NCBI GenBank assembly: GCA_050260215.1
Contig: JBLNBU010000011.1
Location: forward strand, 1-11,719
Direction of reading: 5' to 3'
From: JBLNBU01 sp050260215
Lineage (GTDB): Bacteria; Pseudomonadota; Alphaproteobacteria; Rhodospirillales; Magnetospirillaceae
DNA length: 11,719 nucleotides
A program made the translations under genes and the position numbers. Positions 1 through 6,224 of this stretch are shown here, piece by piece. Under the pieces are notes generated by a model, which was not told the origin of the DNA, did no database searches, and saw nothing but the letters and a program-made list of their open reading frames with translations. Position 1 is the stretch's first letter; each line of letters opens with the position of its first letter.

Positions 1-93
1 CAGGCCCAGCTGGGACTGCTGCCCGGCATGCGCGTCCACGCCCTTCTCAAGGCCGTCAACATTGCCCGCGGCGACGTGGCGGACAGGGGCTGA
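1..93 (+). CDS. C-terminal end of a TOBE/Mop-domain protein, probably a ModC-like molybdate ABC transporter ATPase (partial)
   Basis: Only the last 30 residues are inside the window, reading in frame 1 to a TGA at 91-93. The piece contains LGLLPGMRVHALLKAVNIAR. Its pattern, a hydrophobic stretch, then PGM/T-x-V-x-AL-hK-AV near the very end, is typical of the TOBE (Mop-like) oxyanion-binding domain that closes ModC, the ATPase subunit of the molybdate importer. Other TOBE-ended ABC ATPases or a ModE/Mop-type protein would look similar over so short a piece, so no symbol is assigned. The gene converges with the minus-strand MFS gene, whose stop codon lies two bases away, so there is no room for an intergenic terminator. 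The upstream part needed to see Walker motifs is outside the window. Confidence 0.55.
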   Translation, partial: QAQLGLLPGMRVHALLKAVNIARGDVADRG

Positions 94-95
94 CT

Positions 96-1334
96 TTACC
101 GGTGCTGCGGCGCCGGCAGGAAGGCGGACAGGCCGACGGCGGCCACCGCCAGCACCGCGGCCATGGCGAAGCTGGAAGCAAAGGTGCCGGCGGCGTCGGC
201 CATCATGCCGGCCAGCGCCGGGCCGGTGATCTGGCCGATGGCGAAGAAGAAGGTAATGGTGCCGAAGGCCGAGGCCGCCTGCTCGGGCCCCAGGTAGTCG
301 CCGACCGCGGCGGCCATGATGCCGGGGATGGACCACGCCACCACGCCGAACAGGAACACCGAGACATAGAGCAGCGGTTCCGGCACTGGAGCCGCGGCGA
401 TGGTGTAGGCGCCGGCTTGGCAGCAGAACACCACCATCATCCCCGCCTTGCGCCCCAGGCGGTCCGACAGCGAGCCGAACACCGGCCCCGAGGCCAGCGA
501 CAACAGGCCGATCCACGACCAGAAATGGCCGGCCACGCTTTCGGGGAAGTGGCGCTCCTGGACCAGGGCGGTGACGATGAAGGTGGCGTAGATGACGTAG
601 GTGAAGCCGAACAGGAAATAGACGGCGCCCAGATGGGCGAGGATGCGGCGCTTGGACGCGGCCGGCTTGGGTGCGGCCGGCAGGGTGGGCGGCGGCGCCT
701 CGCCGCCGAAGGGCTCCAGCCCGATGTCGGCCGGGCGGTTGCGCAGCACGGCGAAGGCCACCACCGCGGCCACGGTCACCATCACCCCCAGCACCATCCA
801 GGACAGCCGCCAGCCCTCCGCCCCGTGGGCGGCGTTGATGGCGGGCACCAGGGCACCCGACACCATGATGGCAAAGCCCGAACCGATGACCACGAAGCCG
901 GCGGCGCGGCCGCGCACCCGGCGGGTGAACCAGTGGGCGATCAGTCCCATCACCGGCACGTTGGCGGCGCCGCTGCCGAAGCCGGTGACCACGTAAAGCG
1001 CCAGGACGGGAGCAAAGCCGCCCGCCTGGCCGACCAGCACCATCGAGGCCCCCACCAGGGCCAGGCCCAGCGCGATGGTGCGCCGTGCCCCAAGGCTTGC
1101 GACCATGCGCCCGCCCAGGACCACCGCAGCCAGGTAGCCGATGAAGTTGCCGGTCGAGATCAGCCCCATCTCGGAGCGGGTCAGCGGCAGCGACGCGCCC
1201 ATGGACGGCAGCAGCATGCCCAGCGCGAAGCGCCCCAGCCCCAGGCAGGCAAAGATCGACAGCGTGCCCGCCGCCACCACCGCCCAGCCGTAATGGAACG
1301 GCAACGCCCTTCCGGGCGCCCTGCTGGCACGCAT
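96..1334 (-). CDS. MFS transporter, YbfB/YjiJ family
   Basis: A 412-residue, 12-helix secondary transporter of the inner membrane; the substrate is unknown. The N-terminal run of about residues 13-72, with FHYGWAVVAAG, LGLGRFALGMLLP and a GLISTGNFIGYL helix, is characteristic of the YbfB/YjiJ branch of the major facilitator superfamily. MFS loop motif A is seen twice: LGGRMVASLGARR (73-85) between helices 2 and 3, and FGSLSDRLGRKAG (286-298) between helices 8 and 9. A Pro/Ala-rich cytoplasmic linker (about 208-230) separates the two six-helix halves. The open frame extends 27 codons further upstream, but this start is chosen because GGGAGGG lies 6 bases before its ATG and the extra residues are not transporter-like. 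Transcribed alone, converging with the gene ending at 93. YbfB/YjiJ proteins are poorly characterised, so a drug or metabolite exporter role is only a guess. Confidence 0.9.
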   Translation of the reverse strand: MRASRAPGRALPFHYGWAVVAAGTLSIFACLGLGRFALGMLLPSMGASLPLTRSEMGLISTGNFIGYLAAVVLGGRMVASLGARRTIALGLALVGASMVLVGQAGGFAPVLALYVVTGFGSGAANVPVMGLIAHWFTRRVRGRAAGFVVIGSGFAIMVSGALVPAINAAHGAEGWRLSWMVLGVMVTVAAVVAFAVLRNRPADIGLEPFGGEAPPPTLPAAPKPAASKRRILAHLGAVYFLFGFTYVIYATFIVTALVQERHFPESVAGHFWSWIGLLSLASGPVFGSLSDRLGRKAGMMVVFCCQAGAYTIAAAPVPEPLLYVSVFLFGVVAWSIPGIMAAAVGDYLGPEQAASAFGTITFFFAIGQITGPALAGMMADAAGTFASSFAMAAVLAVAAVGLSAFLPAPQHR

Positions 1335-1366
1335 GCGAAGTCCCTCCCAGGGTATTCTTGTTGATG

Positions 1367-1389
1367 CAAGCTTGGCATGGGCCGCCAAG
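1367..1389. promoter_or_regulatory. Candidate operator: overlapping palindromes upstream of the MFS gene
   Basis: About 35 bases upstream of the MFS start there is a perfect 8-base palindrome CAAGCTTG (1367-1374). It overlaps an inverted repeat, CTTGGC (1371-1376) and GCCAAG (1384-1389), with a 7-base gap. This lies where a promoter for the minus-strand MFS gene would be expected, so a repressor or activator site is plausible. No convincing -35/-10 pair could be placed around it, and no regulator gene is adjacent in the window. It may be chance in a GC-rich region. Confidence 0.25.
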
Positions 1390-1447
1390 ACGGGCAACCG
1401 CCGTCCTGCCGCCACCCCCGCTCAGGGAGCCGGTGGCGCACCCCTGG

Positions 1448-1467
1448 ATGCCCGCTTTCGCGGGCAT
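1448..1467. repeat. Dispersed intergenic palindromic repeat (single copy in window)
   Basis: Perfect 8-base arms ATGCCCGC (1448-1455) and GCGGGCAT (1460-1467) enclose the loop TTTC, flanked by TGG before and GACG after. This matches the very widely dispersed proteobacterial intergenic palindrome whose spurious translation gives peptides like W-I/M-PAFAGMT; that peptide indeed appears in one frame here (WMPAFAGMT). It sits 15 bases beyond the usp stop codon, on the downstream side of that gene. It could therefore form a transcript 3' end hairpin for the sulP-usp operon, although no T-run follows on either strand. Confidence 0.7.
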
Positions 1468-1482
1468 GACGATGAGGGCCGG

Positions 1483-1989
1483 CTACCCGATGCGCGGGGC
1501 CGGGCGGGCGGGGTGCAGGGTGTCGAGCAGGTCGCGCAGGCCGGCGGGCCAGCTGCGCATCACCTGGACGGTGACCGCGGTGCAGGACCAGCCGGGAACC
1601 TCGATGCGGCCATCGTCGATGTCGATGCCGGCGCGGGAGTCGGCAACCACCAGGTCGGGCTGCCAGCCGCGCAGCAGTTCGGCAATGCCGCGGTCGATGC
1701 CGGGAAAGGCCACCACCGTGGACACCGCCTGGTCGGCGGCGCCCAGTTCACCGGCCATGGCCGCCAGCTTGCGTCGCACCACCTCGTGCAGGCGCTGTTC
1801 CACCTCGGGCGGCGTCAACGGCGAGAAGCCGTCGGCACCCAGTTCCGCGCCCCAGTCGGCGACGTGGCCCAGGCAGAGCCGGGCCCCGTGCTGGCGGGCC
1901 AGGTTCCAGGCCTGGCGGGCGACCTCGCGCCCGCGGGCGCCCAGGTCGACCACCGCCATCACCCGGCTGAAGCGCGGGGTGCCGGTCAT
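1483..1989 (-). CDS. UspA-like universal stress protein
   Basis: A 168-residue cytoplasmic protein with the UspA-type alpha/beta fold. It has a first beta strand RVMAVVDLG (about 9-17), a helix starting EVARQAWNLARQHGARL, a second strand LCLGHVADWG, and a later strand preceding a helix and ending PDLVVADS. The usual C-terminal ATP-binding signature of the ATP-binding Usp class, G-2x-G-9x-G-S/T, is not visible. After LVVADS the sequence runs RAGIDIDDGRIEVPGWSC instead, so it is either a non-nucleotide-binding UspA type or degenerate. Its ATG overlaps the sulP stop codon (ATGA) and has only a weak G-rich leader, implying translational coupling with the transporter. SulP and Usp genes are often neighbours; a role in regulating or reporting on the transporter is inference. 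It ends with a TAG just before the dispersed palindrome. Confidence 0.85.
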   Translation of the reverse strand: MTGTPRFSRVMAVVDLGARGREVARQAWNLARQHGARLCLGHVADWGAELGADGFSPLTPPEVEQRLHEVVRRKLAAMAGELGAADQAVSTVVAFPGIDRGIAELLRGWQPDLVVADSRAGIDIDDGRIEVPGWSCTAVTVQVMRSWPAGLRDLLDTLHPARPAPRIG

Positions 1990-3794
1990 GCCGCCCCCGC
2001 CGCCTCGGGCTGTCCGCAGGCGCGCTGCTTGTGGCCTTCGCACTCGAGGAACACCGAGTGGGGGCAGGCGGCACAGCGGTCGAGGTCCATGCGGGCGTGC
2101 ACCGAGGCCAGGGCCTGGGTCTTGGAGTGGAAGATGTAGCTCTCGCCGATCTCCTCGATATAGCCGCCTTTGCGCAGCGGCAGCTCGACGCCCTCCTTGA
2201 CCCGGATCATGGTCATGGACCCGCCCTTGGCCCGCCAGCGGCGCGCCTCCTGGGCCAGGGCCTCGGCGCCGGCGATGTCGATGAAGTTGACGCCGCTCAT
2301 CACCACCACCAGGTGCTTCAGCTCGGGGTTGGCCTTCTCGAAGTTGCGCAAGGTTTCCTGCAGGTAGTTGACCGCGCCGAAGAACAGCGAGCCGTCGATG
2401 CGGATGATCTTCAGCTGCGGGCACTCGGGCAGCGCGGCGTCGGTGGTGAACTTGCGGTTCCCCATCTTGGGATCGGGGACGCGCGACAGGATGGCCGGCC
2501 GCGAGGTGCGGTTGAGGTAGAGCAGCAAGGACAGCAGCACGCCGGCGAAGATGGCCTGCTCGAGCTCGAGGAACAGGGTCGAGGCCAGCGTCACCACCAG
2601 CACGGCGGTCTCGGCCTTGCTGCTCTTGAAGATCTGGACGATGTGGTGCTTGTCGATCAGGCCGTAGGCGACCAGGAACAGCACGCCGGCCATGGCGGCG
2701 TTGGGCAGGTAGGCCGCATAGGGCGCCACCAGCAGCATGATGACGATCAGCAGCGCGCCGGCGACGACCGCGGCCAGCGGCGTCTTGGCGCCGGCGTCGT
2801 AGTTGAGCCCCGAGCGGTTGAACGAGCCGGTGGCCACATAGGCCGAGAAGAAGGCGCCGGCCAGGTTGGACAGGCCCTGGCCGATGAATTCCTGGTTGCC
2901 GTTGATGTGCTGGCCGCTGCGCACGGCCAGCGCGCGCGAGATGGACAACGCCTCGGTCAGGGCGAACAGGGTGACCGCCACCGCGGTGGGGGCCAGCTGC
3001 TTCCACACCGCCGGGTCGAAGCTGGGCGCCGACAGCGGCGGCAGCGAGGCCGGCAGCGCGCCCACCGTCTGGATGCCGGCGCCGAAGAACTGGTTGCCGA
3101 CGAACGACACCACCGCGCCCACCAGGATGGCGACGATCATGTAGGGCATGCGCGGCTTGTAGCGGCGCACCAGGATGCCGGTGGCCAGGGTGGCGGCGCC
3201 GGTGGCGGCGACCCACGGCTGGATCTCGGCCAGGTGGGTGGCGAAGTAGTGGATGACTTCGAGGAACGACGAGCCGCGCGGGATGGCCAGGCCGAAGAAG
3301 TTCTTCACCTGGTTGGCGGCGATCAGCACGCCGGCGCCGGCGGTGAAGCCGATCACCACCGAGTGCGAGATGAAGTTGACGATGCCGCCCAGCCGGAACA
3401 GGCCCATGACCAGCTCCAGCAGGCCGACCATGAAGGCCAGCGTCAGCGCCAGCTTGACGTACTGGGCCGAAGCCGGCTCGGCGAATGCCGACAGCGACGA
3501 GAACAGCACGATCGAGGCGGCGGTGGTCGGACCCGACACCAGGTGCCAGCTGGACCCGAACAGGGCGGCGATGATGGCCGGCACGATGCCGGCGTAAAGG
3601 CCGTATTCGGGCGGCATGCCGGCGATGGTGGCAAAGGCCACGCCCTGGGGCAGCACCACCACGGCGCCGGTCAGCCCGGCGGCAAGGTCGGCCGACAGGG
3701 TCTGCCGGTTGACCATGGGCAGCCATTCGAGGAAGGGCATCAGGCGCAGCATCCACTGGGGCATGCCGGCCGGGGCTCCGAGCCGCAACAACAT
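1986..3794 (-). CDS. SulP-family anion transporter with C-terminal STAS domain and cysteine-rich tail
   Basis: A 602-residue inner-membrane transporter of the SulP/SLC26 family (members carry sulfate, bicarbonate or other anions; the substrate here is unknown). The SulP signature is clear in the first helices: LPQGVAFATIAGMPPEYGLY (about 48-67). Hydrophobic helices follow to about residue 430, including SHSVVIGFTAGAGVLIAANQ and the GSFNRSGLNYDAGAKTPLA segment. A cytoplasmic STAS domain spans about 455-555, with SGVNFIDIAGAEAL. The last 30 residues hold a cluster C574-x2-C577-x7-C585-x7-C593 with nearby H579 and H588. The ATG at 3794 is preferred because GGAGG lies 4 bases upstream; an in-frame ATG at 3809 (five residues more) has no better site. 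usp overlaps its stop codon, and the two-component genes lie directly upstream on the same strand. Confidence 0.93.
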   Translation of the reverse strand: MLLRLGAPAGMPQWMLRLMPFLEWLPMVNRQTLSADLAAGLTGAVVVLPQGVAFATIAGMPPEYGLYAGIVPAIIAALFGSSWHLVSGPTTAASIVLFSSLSAFAEPASAQYVKLALTLAFMVGLLELVMGLFRLGGIVNFISHSVVIGFTAGAGVLIAANQVKNFFGLAIPRGSSFLEVIHYFATHLAEIQPWVAATGAATLATGILVRRYKPRMPYMIVAILVGAVVSFVGNQFFGAGIQTVGALPASLPPLSAPSFDPAVWKQLAPTAVAVTLFALTEALSISRALAVRSGQHINGNQEFIGQGLSNLAGAFFSAYVATGSFNRSGLNYDAGAKTPLAAVVAGALLIVIMLLVAPYAAYLPNAAMAGVLFLVAYGLIDKHHIVQIFKSSKAETAVLVVTLASTLFLELEQAIFAGVLLSLLLYLNRTSRPAILSRVPDPKMGNRKFTTDAALPECPQLKIIRIDGSLFFGAVNYLQETLRNFEKANPELKHLVVVMSGVNFIDIAGAEALAQEARRWRAKGGSMTMIRVKEGVELPLRKGGYIEEIGESYIFHSKTQALASVHARMDLDRCAACPHSVFLECEGHKQRACGQPEAAGAA

Positions 3795-3870
3795 ACGTCC
3801 TCCGTCCATGTCCTGGTTCCCGGCCCTGGGGGGTGAAGGGCATCGGGGAATACTGAACTGTAGGACGGGG

Positions 3871-3902
3871 AACCACGCAGGTATATTAGGTAACCCACGT
3901 AG
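3871..3902 (-). promoter_or_regulatory. Candidate FixJ-type activator sites upstream of sulP
   Basis: Read on the minus strand, the gap between the response-regulator gene and sulP contains two direct half-sites, TACGTGG (3901-3895) and TGCGTGG (3879-3873), exactly 22 bases apart, about two helical turns. On the plus strand the first site reads CCACGTAG, agreeing at six of eight positions with the FixJ box GTAMGTAG known from Sinorhizobium. Between them lies the AT-rich TTACCTAATATACC, the lowest-GC spot in the neighbourhood. Possible -10 elements are TAATAT (3888-3883) or TACAGT further down, but neither has a good -35. That fits an activator-dependent promoter. The link to the adjacent FixJ-family regulator is inference. 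Confidence 0.4.
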
Positions 3903-3952
3903 AAGAAGATTCGCCTTTTGTTCGATGGAGCCGTCGCGCAGGACGTCTTCCC

Positions 3953-4558
3953 TTACGATCCCTCGTACAGACAGGCGATGCGCACCAGGTCGGCCAGGTT
4001 GCGGGCGCCGGTCTTTTCCATGACGTGGGCGCGGTGGACCTCGACGGTGCGCGGGCTGATGCCCAGGCGGTCGCCGACCACCTTGTTGGGATGGCCGGCG
4101 ACCAGCAGCAGCATGACCTCGCGCTCGCGGGCCGACAGGGTGGCCAGCCGCGACGACGGGCCGGGCCCGCCGGGGCGGCCGATCTCGGCATCGGGGGTGG
4201 CGAGCGCGGTCCGGATGGAGTTGATCAGCAGTTCGCCGCGGAACGGCTTTTCGATGAAGTCGACGGCGCCGGCCTTCAGCGCCGCCACCGCCATGGGCAC
4301 GTCGGCATGGGCGGTGATGATCACCACCGGCAGGCGGATGCCGCGCAGGGCAAGTTCCTTTTGCATCTCGATGCCGGTCATGCCGGGCATGCGCACGTCG
4401 GCGACGATGCAGCCGCGCCAGCTGGGCTGGACCGCCTCGAGGAACTCGAGCGCCGAAGCGTAGGTGCGCACCCGCCAGCCGCTGGCTTCCAGCAGCACGG
4501 CAAGCGACTCGCGCACGTCCTCGGAATCGTCGACCACGTAGATTTGGCGGTCAGCCAT
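3953..4558 (-). CDS. FixJ-family two-component response regulator
   Basis: A 201-residue cytoplasmic DNA-binding regulator. The receiver domain (about 4-120) has the acidic pair D10-D11, the phospho-acceptor D54 in VADVRMPGMTG, T82 in IITAH and K104 in EKPF, so all catalytic positions are intact. After a Gly/Pro-rich linker, a LuxR/GerE-type helix-turn-helix (about 138-195) begins LSAREREVMLLLVAG and has the recognition-helix region ISPRTVEVHRAHVMEKTGA, as in FixJ, TodT and StyR. The start codon overlaps the kinase gene by 8 bases, with GGAGA nine bases upstream inside the kinase reading frame, so the two are co-expressed and surely cognate. FixJ itself controls nitrogen-fixation genes under low oxygen, but this protein need not. 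The adjacent sulP-usp operon, with a FixJ-box-like site, is its most likely target. Confidence 0.93.
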   Translation of the reverse strand: MADRQIYVVDDSEDVRESLAVLLEASGWRVRTYASALEFLEAVQPSWRGCIVADVRMPGMTGIEMQKELALRGIRLPVVIITAHADVPMAVAALKAGAVDFIEKPFRGELLINSIRTALATPDAEIGRPGGPGPSSRLATLSAREREVMLLLVAGHPNKVVGDRLGISPRTVEVHRAHVMEKTGARNLADLVRIACLYEGS

Positions 4559-6161
4559 AGGCAGCGTCTCCGGAAACGGGAATGGTCAGATGGAACACGG
4601 CCCCGCCGGCAGGGCCGTTGTCGGCCCACAGCCGGCCGTCATGGGCCTCGATGATGGACTTGCTGATGGAAAGCCCCAGGCCCATGCCGGCGGGCTTGGT
4701 GGTGACGAAGGGCTCGAACAGCCGGGCCAGCACGTCGGCCGACAGGCCGGGGCCGTCGTCGGCGACGGTCAGCTCGACCACCCCGTCGGCCACGTGGCCC
4801 GACACCGCCACGGTGCCGCCGCCGTCGCCCTGGCCGGCGATGGCCTGGACGGCGTTGCGCACCAGGTTGACCAGCACCTGGACCAGCTGGGTCTTGTCGG
4901 CCATCACCGCCGGCAGCCCGACCACCCCGCCGGCATGCAGCACCACGGCGCCCGCGTTGGCCTCGGCGGCGACCAGGCGCAGCGCGTCGTCGACCACGTC
5001 GGCGACCGCCGTGCGGGCCAGGGACAGCTCGCCCTTGCGCATGAAGTCGCGCAGGCCGTGGATGATGTGGCCGACCCGCTCGATCTGGTCGACGGCGCGC
5101 GCCATCACCGCCCCGGCGCGCTCCAGGTCGGGCCGGGGGGTGTCGATCAGGCGGCTGGCGGCCTGGGTGTAGTTCATGGCCGCGGTCAGCGGCTGGTTCA
5201 GCTCGTGGGCCAGGGCCGAGGCCATCTCCCAGCCGACGTTGAGGCGCTGGAAATGGGCCAGCTCGGTCTGGCGGGCCAGCATGCGCGCCTCGGTGACCTG
5301 GCGTTCCGAGACCATGGCGCCCAGCAGCAGCCCGGTGGCGGCCAGCACCACCAGGCGGATGTGCAGCTCGATGATGGCCTGGTCGTGCAGTCCCAGCAGC
5401 CGGTCCGACAGCAGCGGCGCGGCGAACATGGCGGCCAGCGCCAGCGCGGTGCCGCGCTGGCCGTGGCGGGTGGCGATCCAGGCAAAGGGCAGGAACAGCA
5501 GATAAAAGAAGTGCACCTCGCGGTTGGCAAAGCGCACGAACACCTCGTAGCCGGTGACCGCCAGCGCCACGGCTTGAAGCGCCAGTTCGGCCGCCGAGGG
5601 CGGGCTCCAGCGCCGCCAGTTGCGCGACGGCGGCCGCAACAGCAGGAACGGCGCCACGGTGATCACGGCGGCGGCCGTGGCCAGCCCGTGGCGGCCGCCC
5701 AGCTCGGCCGCCTCCAGCGCCGGCCGGCCGTCCCAGACGGCCTCGACCCCGCCAGCCAGGCCGACGACCCCGGCGACGATGGCGGCGGCGGCGAAGAAGG
5801 CCAGCACGTGCCGCAGGCGGCACAGGTCGGGAGAGGGGCGCAGCAGCCGGGCGGCGACGATGCAGGCGCCACCCTCGGCCACGGCGGACAGCGCGGTCCA
5901 CAGCGGCGGTCGGGCCAGCCCGCCGTCCAGCAGGGCGGCCAGCAGCGGCGCCACCACCGTGGCCGGCAGCCAGGACGACCCCTTGCGGGCGGCCAGCACG
6001 AAGCTCAAGGCCACCCCGCCGTCCCAGGGCGCCAGGGACACCCCGTTCCAGTCGTGGGCCAGCCCGGCCCGATGCAGCAGCAGATAGCCGAGCAGGTAGT
6101 ATCCAGCCAGGGCGCCGGTCAGGAAAGGTTCGGCCACCCGCTTCGGCTTGGCGTCTGCCAT
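4551..6161 (-). CDS. Multi-pass membrane sensor histidine kinase (FixL/DctB-like catalytic core)
   Basis: A 536-residue inner-membrane kinase. Roughly the first 285 residues form about eight to ten hydrophobic segments with short loops (for example the LLAALL, FFAAAAIVAGVVGLAG, FFYLLFLPFAWIATRHG and LVVLAATGLLLGAMVSER regions). This resembles MASE-type integral sensor domains rather than a kinase with a large periplasmic domain, and no PAS domain is visible. A short coiled linker leads to the dimerisation box ALAHELNQPLTAAMNY with phospho-acceptor H319. The ATPase domain is complete: NLVRNAVQAI (N box, N436), DDGPG (468-472), FEPFVTTK (482-489) and GMGLGLSISK (492-501). I prefer the ATG at 6161 over the one at 6173: GGGGGA precedes it, and the predicted transcription start near 6180 would leave the upstream ATG almost leaderless. 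Its stop codon lies inside the response-regulator gene, its partner. Confidence 0.9.
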   Translation of the reverse strand: MADAKPKRVAEPFLTGALAGYYLLGYLLLHRAGLAHDWNGVSLAPWDGGVALSFVLAARKGSSWLPATVVAPLLAALLDGGLARPPLWTALSAVAEGGACIVAARLLRPSPDLCRLRHVLAFFAAAAIVAGVVGLAGGVEAVWDGRPALEAAELGGRHGLATAAAVITVAPFLLLRPPSRNWRRWSPPSAAELALQAVALAVTGYEVFVRFANREVHFFYLLFLPFAWIATRHGQRGTALALAAMFAAPLLSDRLLGLHDQAIIELHIRLVVLAATGLLLGAMVSERQVTEARMLARQTELAHFQRLNVGWEMASALAHELNQPLTAAMNYTQAASRLIDTPRPDLERAGAVMARAVDQIERVGHIIHGLRDFMRKGELSLARTAVADVVDDALRLVAAEANAGAVVLHAGGVVGLPAVMADKTQLVQVLVNLVRNAVQAIAGQGDGGGTVAVSGHVADGVVELTVADDGPGLSADVLARLFEPFVTTKPAGMGLGLSISKSIIEAHDGRLWADNGPAGGAVFHLTIPVSGDAAYG

Positions 6162-6186
6162 GGTCCCCCGCATTTCAGCGGCGGCG

Positions 6187-6216
6187 AATATACCGCTTTC
6201 GGGGGTGCGGTGTCAT
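6187..6216 (-). promoter_or_regulatory. Sigma70-type promoter for the kinase/regulator operon
   Basis: On the minus strand ATGACA (6216-6211, five of six matches to TTGACA) and TATATT (6192-6187, five of six to TATAAT) are separated by 18 bases. Transcription would start near 6180, leaving a leader of about 20 bases before the kinase ATG at 6161. It lies fully in the 63-base gap after the DUF748 gene, showing that the two-component pair can be expressed independently of that gene. The spacer contains a short ACCGC/GCGGT inverted repeat that could be a binding site or chance. Confidence 0.6.
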
Positions 6217-6224
6217 CGTCCGGG

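Noticed and set aside
1335..1415. N-terminal extension of the MFS protein by 27 residues
   Set aside because: The extension is not hydrophobic or family-like, and the downstream ATG at 1334 has a strong GGGAGGG site at good spacing.
2031..3836. A 601-codon plus-strand open frame opposite sulP
   Set aside because: The composition is His/Asp/Gln/Arg-rich shadow sequence; the SulP and STAS motifs on the minus strand explain the region.
3903..3952. A terminator between the response-regulator gene and sulP
   Set aside because: No stable hairpin with a T-run on the minus strand was found; read-through into sulP remains possible.
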